Source: Bacillus mycoides
Lineage (GTDB): Bacteria; Bacillota; Bacilli; Bacillales; Bacillaceae_G
Length of the DNA: 55,189 nucleotides
Direction of reading: 5' to 3'
Assembly (NCBI RefSeq): GCF_001757995.1
Contig: NZ_LXLV01000037.1
Location: forward strand, 1-55,189
Shown: positions 25,044-33,890 of the stretch, in pieces
Layout: each line of letters begins with the position of its first letter
Numbering within the stretch: the first letter of the stretch is position 1
Made by a program: the position numbers and the translations under genes
The notes under the pieces: model-generated
What the model was told of the DNA's origin: nothing
The model's input: the letters and a program-made list of their open reading frames with translations, nothing else
Databases searched by the model: none

Positions 25044-25952
25044 ATGCATAATAAAAAATGGGATTTCCGTATTGTATGTGCTCACGCTTTTACCATTCTT
25101 ATATGGGGGACAGCTTTTCCAGGGATTCGTATGGGCCTTGAAGCTTACACGCCTGAACACCTTACATTGCTACGATTATTAATCGCTTCTTTGATTCTTC
25201 TACTGTTTTCGTTTATATACAAATTACGTTTACCTGACTTAAAAGATATTCCAGTAATTTTTATATTTGGCGCTCTAGGATTTACTATTTATCATATTGC
25301 ACTGAACTACGGTTAGAAGAGTGTGAATGCTGGACCTGCTAGTTTAATTGTATCTGTAACACCTATATTAACGGCAATTCTTGCTTCTGTTTTTTTGAAT
25401 GAAAAAATGAAATTAAATGGTTGGATCGGTGGTGTAATTAGTTTAGCAGGAATTGCTTTTTTATCATTAAGTCCAGGAGATTCCATTCAATTGAATAGCG
25501 GGGTATTTCTTATATTATTTGCGGCATTTTCAGAAAGCCTATTTTTCGTTTTCCAAAAGTCGTACTTAAAAAAGTATGGTTTCTTGCCATTTACAATATA
25601 TACAATTTGGTCTGGTACTGTATGTATGTTTATTTTTTCACCTGGGATTTATGAAGAAATTGTAGCAGCTCCTATAGAAATTACTTTGAGCGTTATATAT
25701 TTAGGTGTGTTTCCGACAGTACTTCCGTACATTGCATTAGCGTATATTACATCCCATGCCGGTGCATCTGAGGCAACTAGCTCTCTATATTTAACACCCG
25801 TAACTGCGTGTTTTATTGCTTGGGTATGGTTAGGTGAGGTGCCAACCTTTGTTTCGATAATCGGAGGGGTAATTACTATACTTGGAGTTGTGATTGCTCA
25901 TTTAACATTTAAAAAAGATAATTATAAGCAAATCGGGAGCGAAAAAGTATAG
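25044..25952 (+). pseudogene. EamA/DMT family transporter with an in-frame nonsense codon
   Basis: The frame would encode 302 residues with ten hydrophobic segments, the drug/metabolite transporter layout: FTILIWGTAFPGIRMGLEA in the first helix and a second EamA repeat after GPASLIVSVTPILTAILAS. A TAG at 25314-25316 stops it at codon 91, in the sequence NYG-stop-KSVNAGPAS; in intact EamA proteins this position is usually Glu, and GAG to TAG is one base change. The rest of the frame is intact, so the mutation is recent or an assembly error. The start ATG at 25044 follows GGAGAGGGAGAG. It is divergent from MocR, its likely regulator. Confidence 0.85.
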
Positions 25953-26090
25953 TAAGACACCTCTGCGAGTAGTTGCACAATATTGAACTAATATGGGTTT
26001 TTATAGATATAACGGAAAATATCTATATTAAAATGCACTAGTCCAGCATTTGTACGGAATTTAATTATACTGTTAGATGATTACCAGAGT

Positions 26091-26119
26091 AAGAACTAGT
26101 ATAATACTAGTTCTTTTTT
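26091..26119 (+). terminator. Terminator after the EamA gene
   Basis: AAGAACTAGTA pairs with TACTAGTTCTT over a minimal loop, ending in six T. Confidence 0.9.
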
Positions 26120-26219
26120 ATCGACACGCTACTCACCATTAATACTTGCTTAGAATTGTATAGATTTAAATTTTTTCCACATATACATAATTATCTTACA
26201 TATGAAAGGGGAACGTTTC

Positions 26220-27143
26220 TTGAAGAAAGTTTTATTTTTCGGAGACCCAGGTATTGATGATTCATTTGCAATTATGTACGGATTACTACATCCTGAAATT
26301 GAAATTGTTGGTATCGTAACTGGATATGGAAATGTTGAACATATACATGCCGCTCATAATGCAGCTTATATTTTACAGTTAGCAAACAGACAAGATATTC
26401 CTGTAATTAGTGGGGCAACAAAGCCACTTACAAATGAAATTACAACGTATTACCCTGAAATTCATGGACCAGAAGGATTAGGACCCATACATGTACCGGA
26501 AAGTGTGTTGTCTATTCCGATATACAATTTTGGTAGTATTGCTGCGATTCTTGTAAAGAATGGAGAAGATTTAACAATTGTCGATGTAGGAAGATCTACC
26601 TCGTTAGCAATTGCTTTTAATTTATGGAGCGACTTGATGTTAAATGTAAAAGGAATTTATTTTATGGGTGGTGTCTTTTTAGAAGCAGGGAATGTTACTC
26701 CATTAGCAGAGGCGAACGTGTACGGAGATCCTATAGCAAGTCAAATTGTATTTCAGCAAGCTAAAAATATAACGTTATTCCCTTTAAATGTAACAAATAA
26801 AACAGTTTTAACCCCAAATGTATTTACTTATATTTTAGCTAATACAAAAAATTCATTTAAGCCGATTATGAAACCCCTGTATGATTATTATTTATCAGCA
26901 CACCAAAAACTCAATCCATCTATTGAAGGGCCATTATTACACGATGTACTTGCTATTAGTGGCTTGGTGAATCCTACATTTTTAAATTATACATCCCGAA
27001 AAGTGACCGTGGATATATGCGGTGAAACGAAGGGACAAACTTTTGCTGATTTTCGCCCACACTCTAAATCTGAAGGGGCACGTATAGCGTTACAATTGGA
27101 TGAGGAAAAATTTATCCAGGATTTTATGGAAATCATGTTATAG
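26220..27143 (+). CDS. Nucleoside hydrolase (inosine-uridine preferring type)
   Basis: About 307 residues. FFGDPGIDDSFAIMYG carries the D-x-G-x-DD calcium/ribose site of nucleoside hydrolases, and NITLFPLNVTNKTVLTP, GPLLHDVLAI (the His-Asp near the active site) and VDICGETKGQTFAD follow in the family order. The enzyme splits ribonucleosides into base and ribose in the cytosol. The frame opens at an ATG at 26202, but AAAGGGGAA lies inside it, so the TTG at 26220 is the likely start. Monocistronic. Confidence 0.88.
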   Translation: MKKVLFFGDPGIDDSFAIMYGLLHPEIEIVGIVTGYGNVEHIHAAHNAAYILQLANRQDIPVISGATKPLTNEITTYYPEIHGPEGLGPIHVPESVLSIPIYNFGSIAAILVKNGEDLTIVDVGRSTSLAIAFNLWSDLMLNVKGIYFMGGVFLEAGNVTPLAEANVYGDPIASQIVFQQAKNITLFPLNVTNKTVLTPNVFTYILANTKNSFKPIMKPLYDYYLSAHQKLNPSIEGPLLHDVLAISGLVNPTFLNYTSRKVTVDICGETKGQTFADFRPHSKSEGARIALQLDEEKFIQDFMEIML

Positions 27144-27220
27144 GTTGATGTCGAAAAAGGGAATTATTTCACACCGTTGAATATAAAAGATAAATTCTCT
27201 TTTTAAAGGAGCTTAAAATA

Positions 27221-27685
27221 GTGAACGTCCAATTAAAAATTGTTACGAGAGAAAATTGGGAAGACGTATTAAAGTTACAAGTTAAAGAAAATCAAATACA
27301 CTTTGTTCCGGCAGTGGCAGTATCACTTGCTAAAGTATACATAAAACCAGATGGTGCAAATGTCGAATATATTCCATTCGCTATATATAATGGCGATCTT
27401 ATAGTTGGTTTTATTATGCACGCTTTTGTACGAGAATCAACAGATATGTATTGGATTAACGGATTTATCATTGATGAAAAAGAGCAAGGAAAAGGATATG
27501 GAAAATCCGCATTAAAGGAAATCATTAAATTAATAAAAAATAACTTTAAAGAGTGTGAGGAAATTAGATTAACTGTCCATAAAGATAATATTTCAGCAAA
27601 GAAACTATATGAATGTTATGGTTTTAAACCATTAGGAAATGTATATGACGGTGAGGAAATATATCGCTTATTGTTGTTGAAATAA
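27221..27685 (+). CDS. GNAT acetyltransferase, spermine/spermidine-type (BltD/PaiA-like)
   Basis: A 154-residue GNAT. WINGFIIDEKEQGKGYGKSA holds the acetyl-CoA motif (QGKGYG) and NISAKKLYECYGFKPLGNVY the C-terminal motif. The opening VTRENWEDVLKLQVKENQ and the whole length resemble B. subtilis BltD, a spermine/spermidine acetyltransferase, so a polyamine is a plausible acceptor. It begins with GTG, with AAAGGAGC nine bases upstream. Confidence 0.75.
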   Translation: MNVQLKIVTRENWEDVLKLQVKENQIHFVPAVAVSLAKVYIKPDGANVEYIPFAIYNGDLIVGFIMHAFVRESTDMYWINGFIIDEKEQGKGYGKSALKEIIKLIKNNFKECEEIRLTVHKDNISAKKLYECYGFKPLGNVYDGEEIYRLLLLK

Positions 27686-27773
27686 AGATGTACTGTTTTG
27701 AATAAAGTTATATCGTGTATTTATAGTAAAAAGGAAAAGAACATCTAGAATTGAAAGATCGAGTAAGGAACTG

Positions 27774-27820
27774 CTTATCCGCAATAAGTTGTTCCGTTAA
27801 AGGACCTTATTGCGGATAAG
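27774..27820. repeat. Perfect 15-bp inverted repeat with a competing inner hairpin
   Basis: CTTATCCGCAATAAG (27774-27788) and CTTATTGCGGATAAG (27806-27820) are exact complements around 17 bases. The left arm can also fold on itself: GGAAC...GTTCC encloses CTTAT/ATAAG. The two folds exclude each other. No T-run follows, so it is not an ordinary terminator. Confidence 0.75.
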
Positions 27821-27946
27821 TGATTTTGCTAAATCATATAAATTATTGCAAAGCGAATTCACACAATTATTTAAACATTTTATTATAAAACAGTATTTAT
27901 ATATACTTAAACTATCATTAATAAAAACATCAATGGAGGAACTAAT

Positions 27947-28516
27947 ATGAAAGAGAGCAATAAAAAAGAGTTGTCACTAGAGCAATGTGAAGAATTACTA
28001 CAAACATTGAAAGATCGTTTTGAGAATAATATGAACCGCCATACAGGTCTAGAATGGGCTAATGTTCAAGAGAAGCTAGATGCTAATACTGAAAAGTTGT
28101 GGTCGCTCAACGAAATGGAACGAACTGGTGGCGAACCTGATGTTGTTGATTTTGATAAAGAAAAAGGCGAATACATTTTTTATGATTGTTCAGCAGAAAG
28201 TCCTAAAGGTCGTAGAAGTGTTTGTTACGATCTTGAAGCACTAGAATCAAGAAAGAAACATAAACCAGAAAATAACGCTATTGATATGGCAACTACCATG
28301 GGTATTGAACTATTAACGGAAGAAGAATATCGTGCGTTGCATAATCTTGAAAATTTCGATATGAAGACGTCAAGTTGGGTGCAAACACCTTCTGATATTA
28401 GAGAACTTGGCGGTGCCCTTTTTTGCGATTATCGCTTTGGGCATGTCTTTGTGTATCACAATGGAGCAGAATCCTACTATGCCGCAAGGGGGTTTCGTGG
28501 TTCGCTAAGGGTCTAA
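27947..28516 (+). CDS. DUF4256 family protein
   Basis: A 189-residue soluble protein. The N-terminal LEQCEELLQTLKDRFENNM, central FYDCSAESPKGRRSVCYD and C-terminal GGALFCDYRFGHVFVYHNGA blocks match DUF4256, which is conserved at nearly this length in many bacteria with no known function. The many conserved Cys, Asp and Tyr residues suggest an enzyme. GGAGGAAC is before the ATG. Monocistronic, with an inverted repeat about 130 bases upstream. Confidence 0.85.
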   Translation: MKESNKKELSLEQCEELLQTLKDRFENNMNRHTGLEWANVQEKLDANTEKLWSLNEMERTGGEPDVVDFDKEKGEYIFYDCSAESPKGRRSVCYDLEALESRKKHKPENNAIDMATTMGIELLTEEEYRALHNLENFDMKTSSWVQTPSDIRELGGALFCDYRFGHVFVYHNGAESYYAARGFRGSLRV

Positions 28517-28669
28517 AATTTGTACAAACAGGTAAATTTGAATTTGAGAATGAAGTTACCTAGGGAAAAGTATTAATTTCATTCTTTAGCTATTAGCTTC
28601 AATTGTGGAGCCACATAGAAAGGGAATAATCAAACCTTTTTGTAAATGAATGAGTCAATTAAAAATATT

Positions 28670-28713
28670 AAGAGTATGTTTTGATAATTTTCTTCATAAA
28701 CATACTCTTTTTT
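28670..28713 (+). terminator. Terminator downstream of the DUF4256 gene
   Basis: AAGAGTATGTTT pairs with AAACATACTCTT, followed by TTTTT. It lies about 150 bases after the stop. Confidence 0.8.
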
Positions 28714-28871
28714 AGAATCATTTATCAAAATTATTAGTTTTAATTTTAAAAATGTTCTCTTGCAGTTATTAATGAAATTCACTCATATGAAACACCTATG
28801 ATTTATATTATCCCGCTTTTAAATGGAAATTTTCGAGCAAGTATAAAGTGAATGATTAGGAGGAATACAAA

Positions 28872-29318
28872 ATGAAAAGTAAATTCCATCATATTGTACG
28901 AGCTATCATGATAAAAGATGAAAAATTACTAGTTGCTGAATACATAGGACATCACTATTTTTTACCTGGTGGCCATGTTGAAATTGGGGAATCAGCAGAG
29001 ACTGCACTAATAAGAGAGTTGCGAGAAGAACTTGGGGTAAATTGCAGTATAAAACAATTTTTAGGCGTCATAGAAAATCAATGGAAAACCAAAGAAATGC
29101 TCCACCATGAAATTAACCACATTTTTGAAATAGATTCAAATGAGTTAAAACCCGATTTCACTCCAATATCTAAAGAGTCCCATTTAGCATTTCACTGGAT
29201 TGATTTTACTAAAGAAAATATATACTCCTATACAATAATGCCGACACCTTCAGTAAAAGAATTACTAGAAAGAAAATTAAGTGATGAACTATTAACTTGC
29301 TGGATTAGTAACTTTTAA
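28872..29318 (+). CDS. Nudix hydrolase
   Basis: A 148-residue protein with the Nudix box GGHVEIGESAETALIREL followed by REELGV, at about residues 35-57: all consensus Gly, Glu and REXXEE positions are present. It hydrolyses nucleoside diphosphates linked to another moiety; substrate undetermined. AGGAGGAAT lies before the ATG. About 200 bases with a long hairpin separate it from the bacteriocin gene, so they are probably separate units. Confidence 0.9.
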   Translation: MKSKFHHIVRAIMIKDEKLLVAEYIGHHYFLPGGHVEIGESAETALIRELREELGVNCSIKQFLGVIENQWKTKEMLHHEINHIFEIDSNELKPDFTPISKESHLAFHWIDFTKENIYSYTIMPTPSVKELLERKLSDELLTCWISNF

Positions 29319-29365
29319 TCGTCTCTATTTATATTAATTACGTCCACTAAAAGAATATAAAGAAA

Positions 29366-29442
29366 ATAGGCTCATAAACAAGGTACATCACCTAGTGTAA
29401 AGTCATATTTTGTTGATGTACGCATTTAGTCTATAGCCTTAT
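29366..29442 (+). other. Nested inverted repeat after the Nudix gene
   Basis: GTACATCA (29383-29390) pairs with TGATGTAC (29414-29421). Outside it ATAGGCT (29366-29372) pairs with AGCCTTAT (29435-29442, one bulge). It may be a long terminator or structured leader for the bacteriocin gene. Confidence 0.4.
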
Positions 29443-29517
29443 TTCTACTTTATTTTTAAAAGTAAATAAACTTAAAGATATGGACGGAATTTACATTTGT
29501 GAATGGAGGGTTTCATA

Positions 29518-29787
29518 ATGAATGAGTTTCAACAAGAACTACAATCATTAAACCTTAATGATTATCAACCTGGTAATGTTGTGTATTGGGATCAGCAACA
29601 AAATCAATATCCATATTATTACATCCAAGACGATGCACGTCGTTGTGGCGGATGCGGCGGACGTTGTGGTGGCTGTGGTGGTCGCTGTGGTGGTTGTGGC
29701 GGCGGACGTTGCGGTGGTTGTGTAGGTTGTGTTGGCTGTTTTGGTTGTTTCAGCTGTTCTAATTGCTGGAGCTGGTGGATTATTTAA
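29518..29787 (+). CDS. Heterocycloanthracin/sonorensin-family bacteriocin precursor
   Basis: An 89-residue RiPP precursor. Residues 1-42 are the leader, starting MNEFQQELQSLNLNDYQPGN and ending QDDARR. From Cys43 the core repeats C-G-G with a cysteine at about every third residue: 13 Cys in 40 residues, in blocks such as CGGCGGRCGGCGG, then CVGCVGCFGCF, and a tryptophan-rich end. In this family, cysteines are cyclised to thiazoles by a cyclodehydratase/dehydrogenase complex and the leader is removed. Those genes are not in this window, which fits reports that this precursor lies apart from its modification cluster in B. cereus-group genomes. The start is the ATG at 29518 after TGGAGGG. Confidence 0.93.
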   Translation: MNEFQQELQSLNLNDYQPGNVVYWDQQQNQYPYYYIQDDARRCGGCGGRCGGCGGRCGGCGGGRCGGCVGCVGCFGCFSCSNCWSWWII

Positions 29788-29811
29788 GTACTACAGATCA
29801 ATAATATTTCA

Positions 29812-29874
29812 CATGAAAGAAAAGTGCAGATGCAAAGTTAAAATGTATTGAAACTTTTCTTTCTTTTCTTTCAT
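29812..29874 (+). terminator. Terminator after the bacteriocin precursor
   Basis: ATGAAAGAAAAGT pairs with ACTTTTCTTTC (or with the repeated TTTCTTTCAT further on), giving a long AT-rich hairpin with a pyrimidine-rich tail. Confidence 0.6.
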
Positions 29875-29909
29875 GCTGTCATTTTTATATGTTTTAGGGG
29901 GATATTTAT

Positions 29910-30938
29910 TTGTACAAATATGAAAAATTAATTTCATGGGTAGAAAATATTAAAGAGACAAATCAAAGTTCTGCGGCTGCACTTTGTATTATGAAAGATA
30001 ATAAGATTGTACTAGAGCACTATAGTGGAAAGCATTCAAATACTCCTACTAGTAAAAAAGTAACCATATCTTCACAGTTCAATGTCGCTTCCGCAAGAAA
30101 AAGCTATTTAGGATTAATGGTAGCTTATGCAGTTTATGAGGGGAAAATAAAATCTCTTGATGATGAGGCAGTAAATTATTTTAAAAAACATGATCCTTCA
30201 TTACTCGGTAAGACAACGATAAGACACTTAGTAACTCATTCACACGGTTTAAATGAAACCGATGATGGGACAGTTTTTCGTGAATTTGAGCCGGGACAAG
30301 CTTGGGCGTACAGAGATATTAATGTAAGAATGGTGACGCAGCTTATTTATCAGCTGTATAATAAGAGTTTTCCTGAATTATTAAAAGAGCGTGTATTCCT
30401 ACCTGCCAACTTCAATGAAACTGGATGGAGAATAGAACATGATGAAAAATTGGTTAAAGTTGTTGTAAATCCAAATGAAGGCGCCATAAATAGTATTGGT
30501 ACAGTAGATGACGGCTCCGAGAAAAATTTGTTTGTCTCTGCGAGAGAATTTGCATACTGGGGGAACCTGCATTTAAATAACGGGTTCTTAAATGGTAAAC
30601 AAATTGTGCCAAAAGAAGTTATAGAACTTGCTACGAGCTTACAAAATCCAGCGTATAAAAATAAAGAACTACCTCAAAACGGGTTATTTTGGTTCGTTCA
30701 AAATGAACCAGCTTTACTTAGCGAACTTGGTGAGCGAGTTCCGAAAGGTTCCTATCAAATATTAGGAATTACAGGACCTACGATATTAGTCATTCCAGAA
30801 TATAATGTCGTCGTTGCTAAAATGTACAATAAAAGATACAACTATGGTGGGGATAATTATTTATATTATTTACGTGAATTTAGCAATTTAGTCGCTGATA
30901 CATTTAGTAGCAGTAAAAATAATATGGTTAGGGCATAA
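29910..30938 (+). CDS. Serine hydrolase of the beta-lactamase family
   Basis: A 342-residue class-C beta-lactamase-fold protein. SARK (in FNVASARKSYLG) is the SxxK pair. WAYRDINVRM sits at the YxN position but has Y-R-D, an unusual change. THSHGL follows the expected helix. No signal peptide, so it is probably cytosolic. It begins with TTG after AGGGGGA (spacing 7). It lies just after the bacteriocin precursor but a terminator intervenes. It is only distantly like the serine hydrolase at 8.3 kb. Confidence 0.82.
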   Translation: MYKYEKLISWVENIKETNQSSAAALCIMKDNKIVLEHYSGKHSNTPTSKKVTISSQFNVASARKSYLGLMVAYAVYEGKIKSLDDEAVNYFKKHDPSLLGKTTIRHLVTHSHGLNETDDGTVFREFEPGQAWAYRDINVRMVTQLIYQLYNKSFPELLKERVFLPANFNETGWRIEHDEKLVKVVVNPNEGAINSIGTVDDGSEKNLFVSAREFAYWGNLHLNNGFLNGKQIVPKEVIELATSLQNPAYKNKELPQNGLFWFVQNEPALLSELGERVPKGSYQILGITGPTILVIPEYNVVVAKMYNKRYNYGGDNYLYYLREFSNLVADTFSSSKNNMVRA

Positions 30939-30969
30939 CTACTCCTATAATAAAAAGGAGTGAACTTTA

Positions 30970-31113
30970 ATGAAAAATGAAGTGAATAAAAATAAAAAGC
31001 AAAATATAAAGGATGTAAACACAGAACAAAACGCGATTTATAGCGATCCGAAAGATGCAGCTAATATGCAAACTGTACCCCAGCCGAAAGACTTCGAGGA
31101 AATTGAATATTAA
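30970..31113 (+). CDS. Small hydrophilic protein of 47 residues
   Basis: An ATG with AAAAGGAG eight bases upstream, only 31 bases after the serine hydrolase stop, opens 47 codons: a lysine- and asparagine-rich start (MKNEVNKNKKQN), a middle with YSDPKDAANM, and an acidic end (FEEIEY). Low-complexity and charged, it looks like a small spore- or stress-type protein, but I do not recognise it. It is probably co-transcribed with the serine hydrolase. Confidence 0.65.
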   Translation: MKNEVNKNKKQNIKDVNTEQNAIYSDPKDAANMQTVPQPKDFEEIEY

Positions 31114-31260
31114 TTTTCTCTCGGACTTATTTATGAAAGAAAAATACGTCTTAAGTCTCATCACTTTCAGCAAATTATTTGATAACATATGTACATAAGC
31201 ATTTGAAAATGTCTTATCTTAACAAAGCTTTCTTTAAATACATCTGTATATAACCTACAA

Positions 31261-31289
31261 AGAGGCACTTCTTGATGAAGTGTCTTTTT
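31261..31289 (+). terminator. Terminator before the OFA transporter gene
   Basis: AGAGGCACTTC pairs with GAAGTGTCTTT (one G-T) and runs into T. Confidence 0.85.
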
Positions 31290-31394
31290 GTGTAAACTAA
31301 CTTAATTTCCATTTTCCGTACGGTATCGTGCAATTTATCATGGATATACTAATTGTGAAAATTCATGTCATGATAAAAGAAGGGGACAGTTAGT

Positions 31395-32603
31395 ATGAAA
31401 CAATCATCTATAAATCCGTTGCTAATTGTTCTAGGTACAATCATTGTTCAAATTGGCCTAGGAACAATTTACACATGGAGTTTATTTAATCAACCCCTTG
31501 TAAGTAAGTTTGGATGGAACCTCAATTCAGTCGCGATCACTTTCTCAATTACGAGTTTTTCTTTATCATTCTCAACTCTATTTGCAGGAAAGCTACAACA
31601 AAAATTTGGACTCCGTAAACTTATCGCTACTGCAGGAATTGTTTTAGGACTCGGTTTAATACTTAGTTCACAAGTTTCCTCATTACCATTACTTTATTTA
31701 TTAGCTGGTGTTGTCGTTGGATATGCTGATGGAACAGCATATATTACCTCACTATCTAATTTAATTAAATGGTTTCCAAACCGTAAAGGGCTTATTTCTG
31801 GTATATCTGTTTCAGCATATGGAATGGGAAGCTTAATCTTTAGATATATAAACGGAAATCTTATCAACAGTCTTGGGGTATCACAAGCATTTTTATATTG
31901 GGGTATTATTGTCTTACTTTTAGTGCTGATAGGATCATTCTTCTTACGTGAAGCAATTGTAAGTAACACTGTAACTGAAACATTACACAATGATTATACG
32001 CCGCGTGAAATGATGAAAACGAAACAAGTATATCTCTTATTTTTCATGTTATTCACATCATGTATGGGCGGACTATATTTAATCGGTATGGTAAAAGACA
32101 TTGGGGTGCAGCTCGTTGGTCTTAGTGCAGCGACTGCCGCAAATGCCGTCGCAATGATCGCAATCTTTAATACAATAGGTAGAATTATTCTTGGAACGTT
32201 ATCAGATAAAATAGGCCGATTAAAAATCGTTTCTGCAACGTTTATTATTATTGGATTATCCGTCTTTACTTTAAGTTTCATTCCACTAAATTACGGTATT
32301 TATTTTGCTTGTGTAGCAAGTGTTGCTTTTTGCTTTGGTGGCAACATCACTATATTCCCAGCAATTGTTGGAGACTTCTTCGGATTAAAAAATCATAGTA
32401 CAAATTACGGGATTGTTTACCAAGGTTTCGGATTTGGTGCACTTGCAGGATCATTCATTGGAGCACTACTTGGCGGATTTCAACCAACCTTCATTACAAT
32501 CGGTGTTCTATGTGTAATATCTTTCGTTATCTCTATAGTAATCCGCCCTCCAAATGCAGAAAAGGAGAAGGAATTAAAATCGTTAAATCGAAAAATAGCT
32601 TAA
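31395..32603 (+). CDS. MFS transporter of the oxalate/formate antiporter (OFA) family
   Basis: A 402-residue, 12-segment carrier. GTIYTWSLFNQPL near the N-terminus is characteristic of OFA-type proteins, FAGKLQQKFGLRKL is the MFS motif A loop, and GTLSDKIGRLKIV is its second-half repeat. OFA members move small organic acids such as oxalate, formate or pyruvate; the arginine pair typical of OxlT could not be placed with certainty, so the substrate is open. AGGGGACAG lies before the ATG. Confidence 0.85.
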   Translation: MKQSSINPLLIVLGTIIVQIGLGTIYTWSLFNQPLVSKFGWNLNSVAITFSITSFSLSFSTLFAGKLQQKFGLRKLIATAGIVLGLGLILSSQVSSLPLLYLLAGVVVGYADGTAYITSLSNLIKWFPNRKGLISGISVSAYGMGSLIFRYINGNLINSLGVSQAFLYWGIIVLLLVLIGSFFLREAIVSNTVTETLHNDYTPREMMKTKQVYLLFFMLFTSCMGGLYLIGMVKDIGVQLVGLSAATAANAVAMIAIFNTIGRIILGTLSDKIGRLKIVSATFIIIGLSVFTLSFIPLNYGIYFACVASVAFCFGGNITIFPAIVGDFFGLKNHSTNYGIVYQGFGFGALAGSFIGALLGGFQPTFITIGVLCVISFVISIVIRPPNAEKEKELKSLNRKIA

Positions 32604-32611
32604 TGCTAAGA

Positions 32612-32640
32612 AAGAGTCCTTATGCTAGGGCTCTTTTTCT
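32612..32640 (+). terminator. Terminator after the OFA transporter
   Basis: AAGAGTCC pairs with GGGCTCTT around a short loop, then TTTCTTT. Confidence 0.8.
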
Positions 32641-32781
32641 TTAAACATAATGTATAAACAATGGATGACATTCAAAAAATCTAATTTTGTCCCTGTACTT
32701 ACTACATAACTAACATTAAAGAAGATAGGAAATTCCGATTATTAAATTGAATAAATAACATAAAGGAGCGTGATAGTTAAA

Positions 32782-33198
32782 ATGAAAATAGTAAAGCAAT
32801 GGGTACAAGAAGATAGTGATTACATAAGAGAAAAAGTAATTGAATATAACCAAAAACAACTTTCAAATGAAGAAAAAACACTTTCAGAAAAGATTAGTTT
32901 TATAGTGAAAAATGAAAAAGAAGAAATAGTAGGAGGGATAACGGCAATAACATTCTGGCATCATTTACATATCGATTTTCTATGGGTTTCTGAAGAATGT
33001 AGACACGAAGGCTACGGTAACAAATTAATGGAACTCATTGAAGAATTTGCAATTGAAAAAGAATGTAGGCTAATCAACGTAGATACTTTTAGTTTCCAAG
33101 CCCCTAATTTTTATAAGAAGCATGGATATAAAGTGATAGGCGTAAGTGAAGATCATCCTAAAGGACATAATCATTACTATTTAGAAAAAAGATTGTAA
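32782..33198 (+). CDS. GNAT family N-acetyltransferase
   Basis: A 138-residue GNAT. LHIDFLWVSEECRHEGYGNK gives the strand plus the acetyl-CoA motif (RHEGYG), and FQAPNFYKKHGYKVIG the C-terminal motif. The start is the ATG at 32782, with AAAGGAG 13 bases before; an in-frame GTG at 32770 touches that site and is unlikely. Acceptor unknown. Monocistronic. Confidence 0.85.
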   Translation: MKIVKQWVQEDSDYIREKVIEYNQKQLSNEEKTLSEKISFIVKNEKEEIVGGITAITFWHHLHIDFLWVSEECRHEGYGNKLMELIEEFAIEKECRLINVDTFSFQAPNFYKKHGYKVIGVSEDHPKGHNHYYLEKRL

Positions 33199-33416
33199 AA
33201 AGCGTATTGAATTAATGGTTGCTATTGTTTGATATTCTTTAAACGAATCGATTATTTTAACATATAGAGGGCGTATTTTGATTGATTTTTTCAAAACACG
33301 TTCTTTTTCTTTTGTGAGTTTATGAATAGAAATTCATTTCCTTTTGTGAATAAAATACAATTTAATGATAGAATAAAACAAAGACAGAAAATTCTTATCA
33401 TTCAAAGGGGTTACAT

Positions 33417-33860
33417 ATGAAAAAAGTAAATGTTACATACGCGCTTCTATATGATGAAACACATGAAAAGCTATTAATGGTTAAAAACAAAGGGGAAAAT
33501 GGTTCTTATTACACTTTACCAGGTGGAGCAGTTAAATTCGGTGAAACGTTAGAAGAGGCAGCAATTCGTGAAGTGAAAGAAGAAACAGGGCTAGATATAT
33601 CCGTAAAAGGAATTTGTTCCATTAGTGAAGCCTTTTTTGAGGAGAGAGGACATCATGCAATCTTCTTTAATTTTTCAGGAGAAATAATAGGAGGAGAAAT
33701 ATATATATCGCGTCCAAAAGAGATTGAAGAGATTACCTGGATGGAATTACATATAGCAGAGCCTTATTTACGTATACCAGAACACTTAAAAGGTGTTTTA
33801 CAAAAGAAAGAAACAGTTCCTTATATTTTTAATGGAACTATTATTCATCAATCTTCATAA
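33417..33860 (+). CDS. Nudix hydrolase
   Basis: A 147-residue protein with the full Nudix box GGAVKFGETLEEAAIREV followed by KEETGL (about residues 37-60). It differs clearly from the Nudix protein at 28.9 kb. The beta-clamp paralogue begins 30 bases after its stop with its own ribosome site, so the two may share a transcript, a hint that it could act on damaged nucleotides. AAGGGGTT lies before the ATG. Confidence 0.9.
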   Translation: MKKVNVTYALLYDETHEKLLMVKNKGENGSYYTLPGGAVKFGETLEEAAIREVKEETGLDISVKGICSISEAFFEERGHHAIFFNFSGEIIGGEIYISRPKEIEEITWMELHIAEPYLRIPEHLKGVLQKKETVPYIFNGTIIHQSS

Positions 33861-33890
33861 AGATAGTATTTCATTTAAGGCGGGGGAAAA

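Noticed and set aside
27774-27820. CRISPR-type repeat
   Set aside because: Only one inverted pair with a single short spacer; no direct repeat series and no cas genes.
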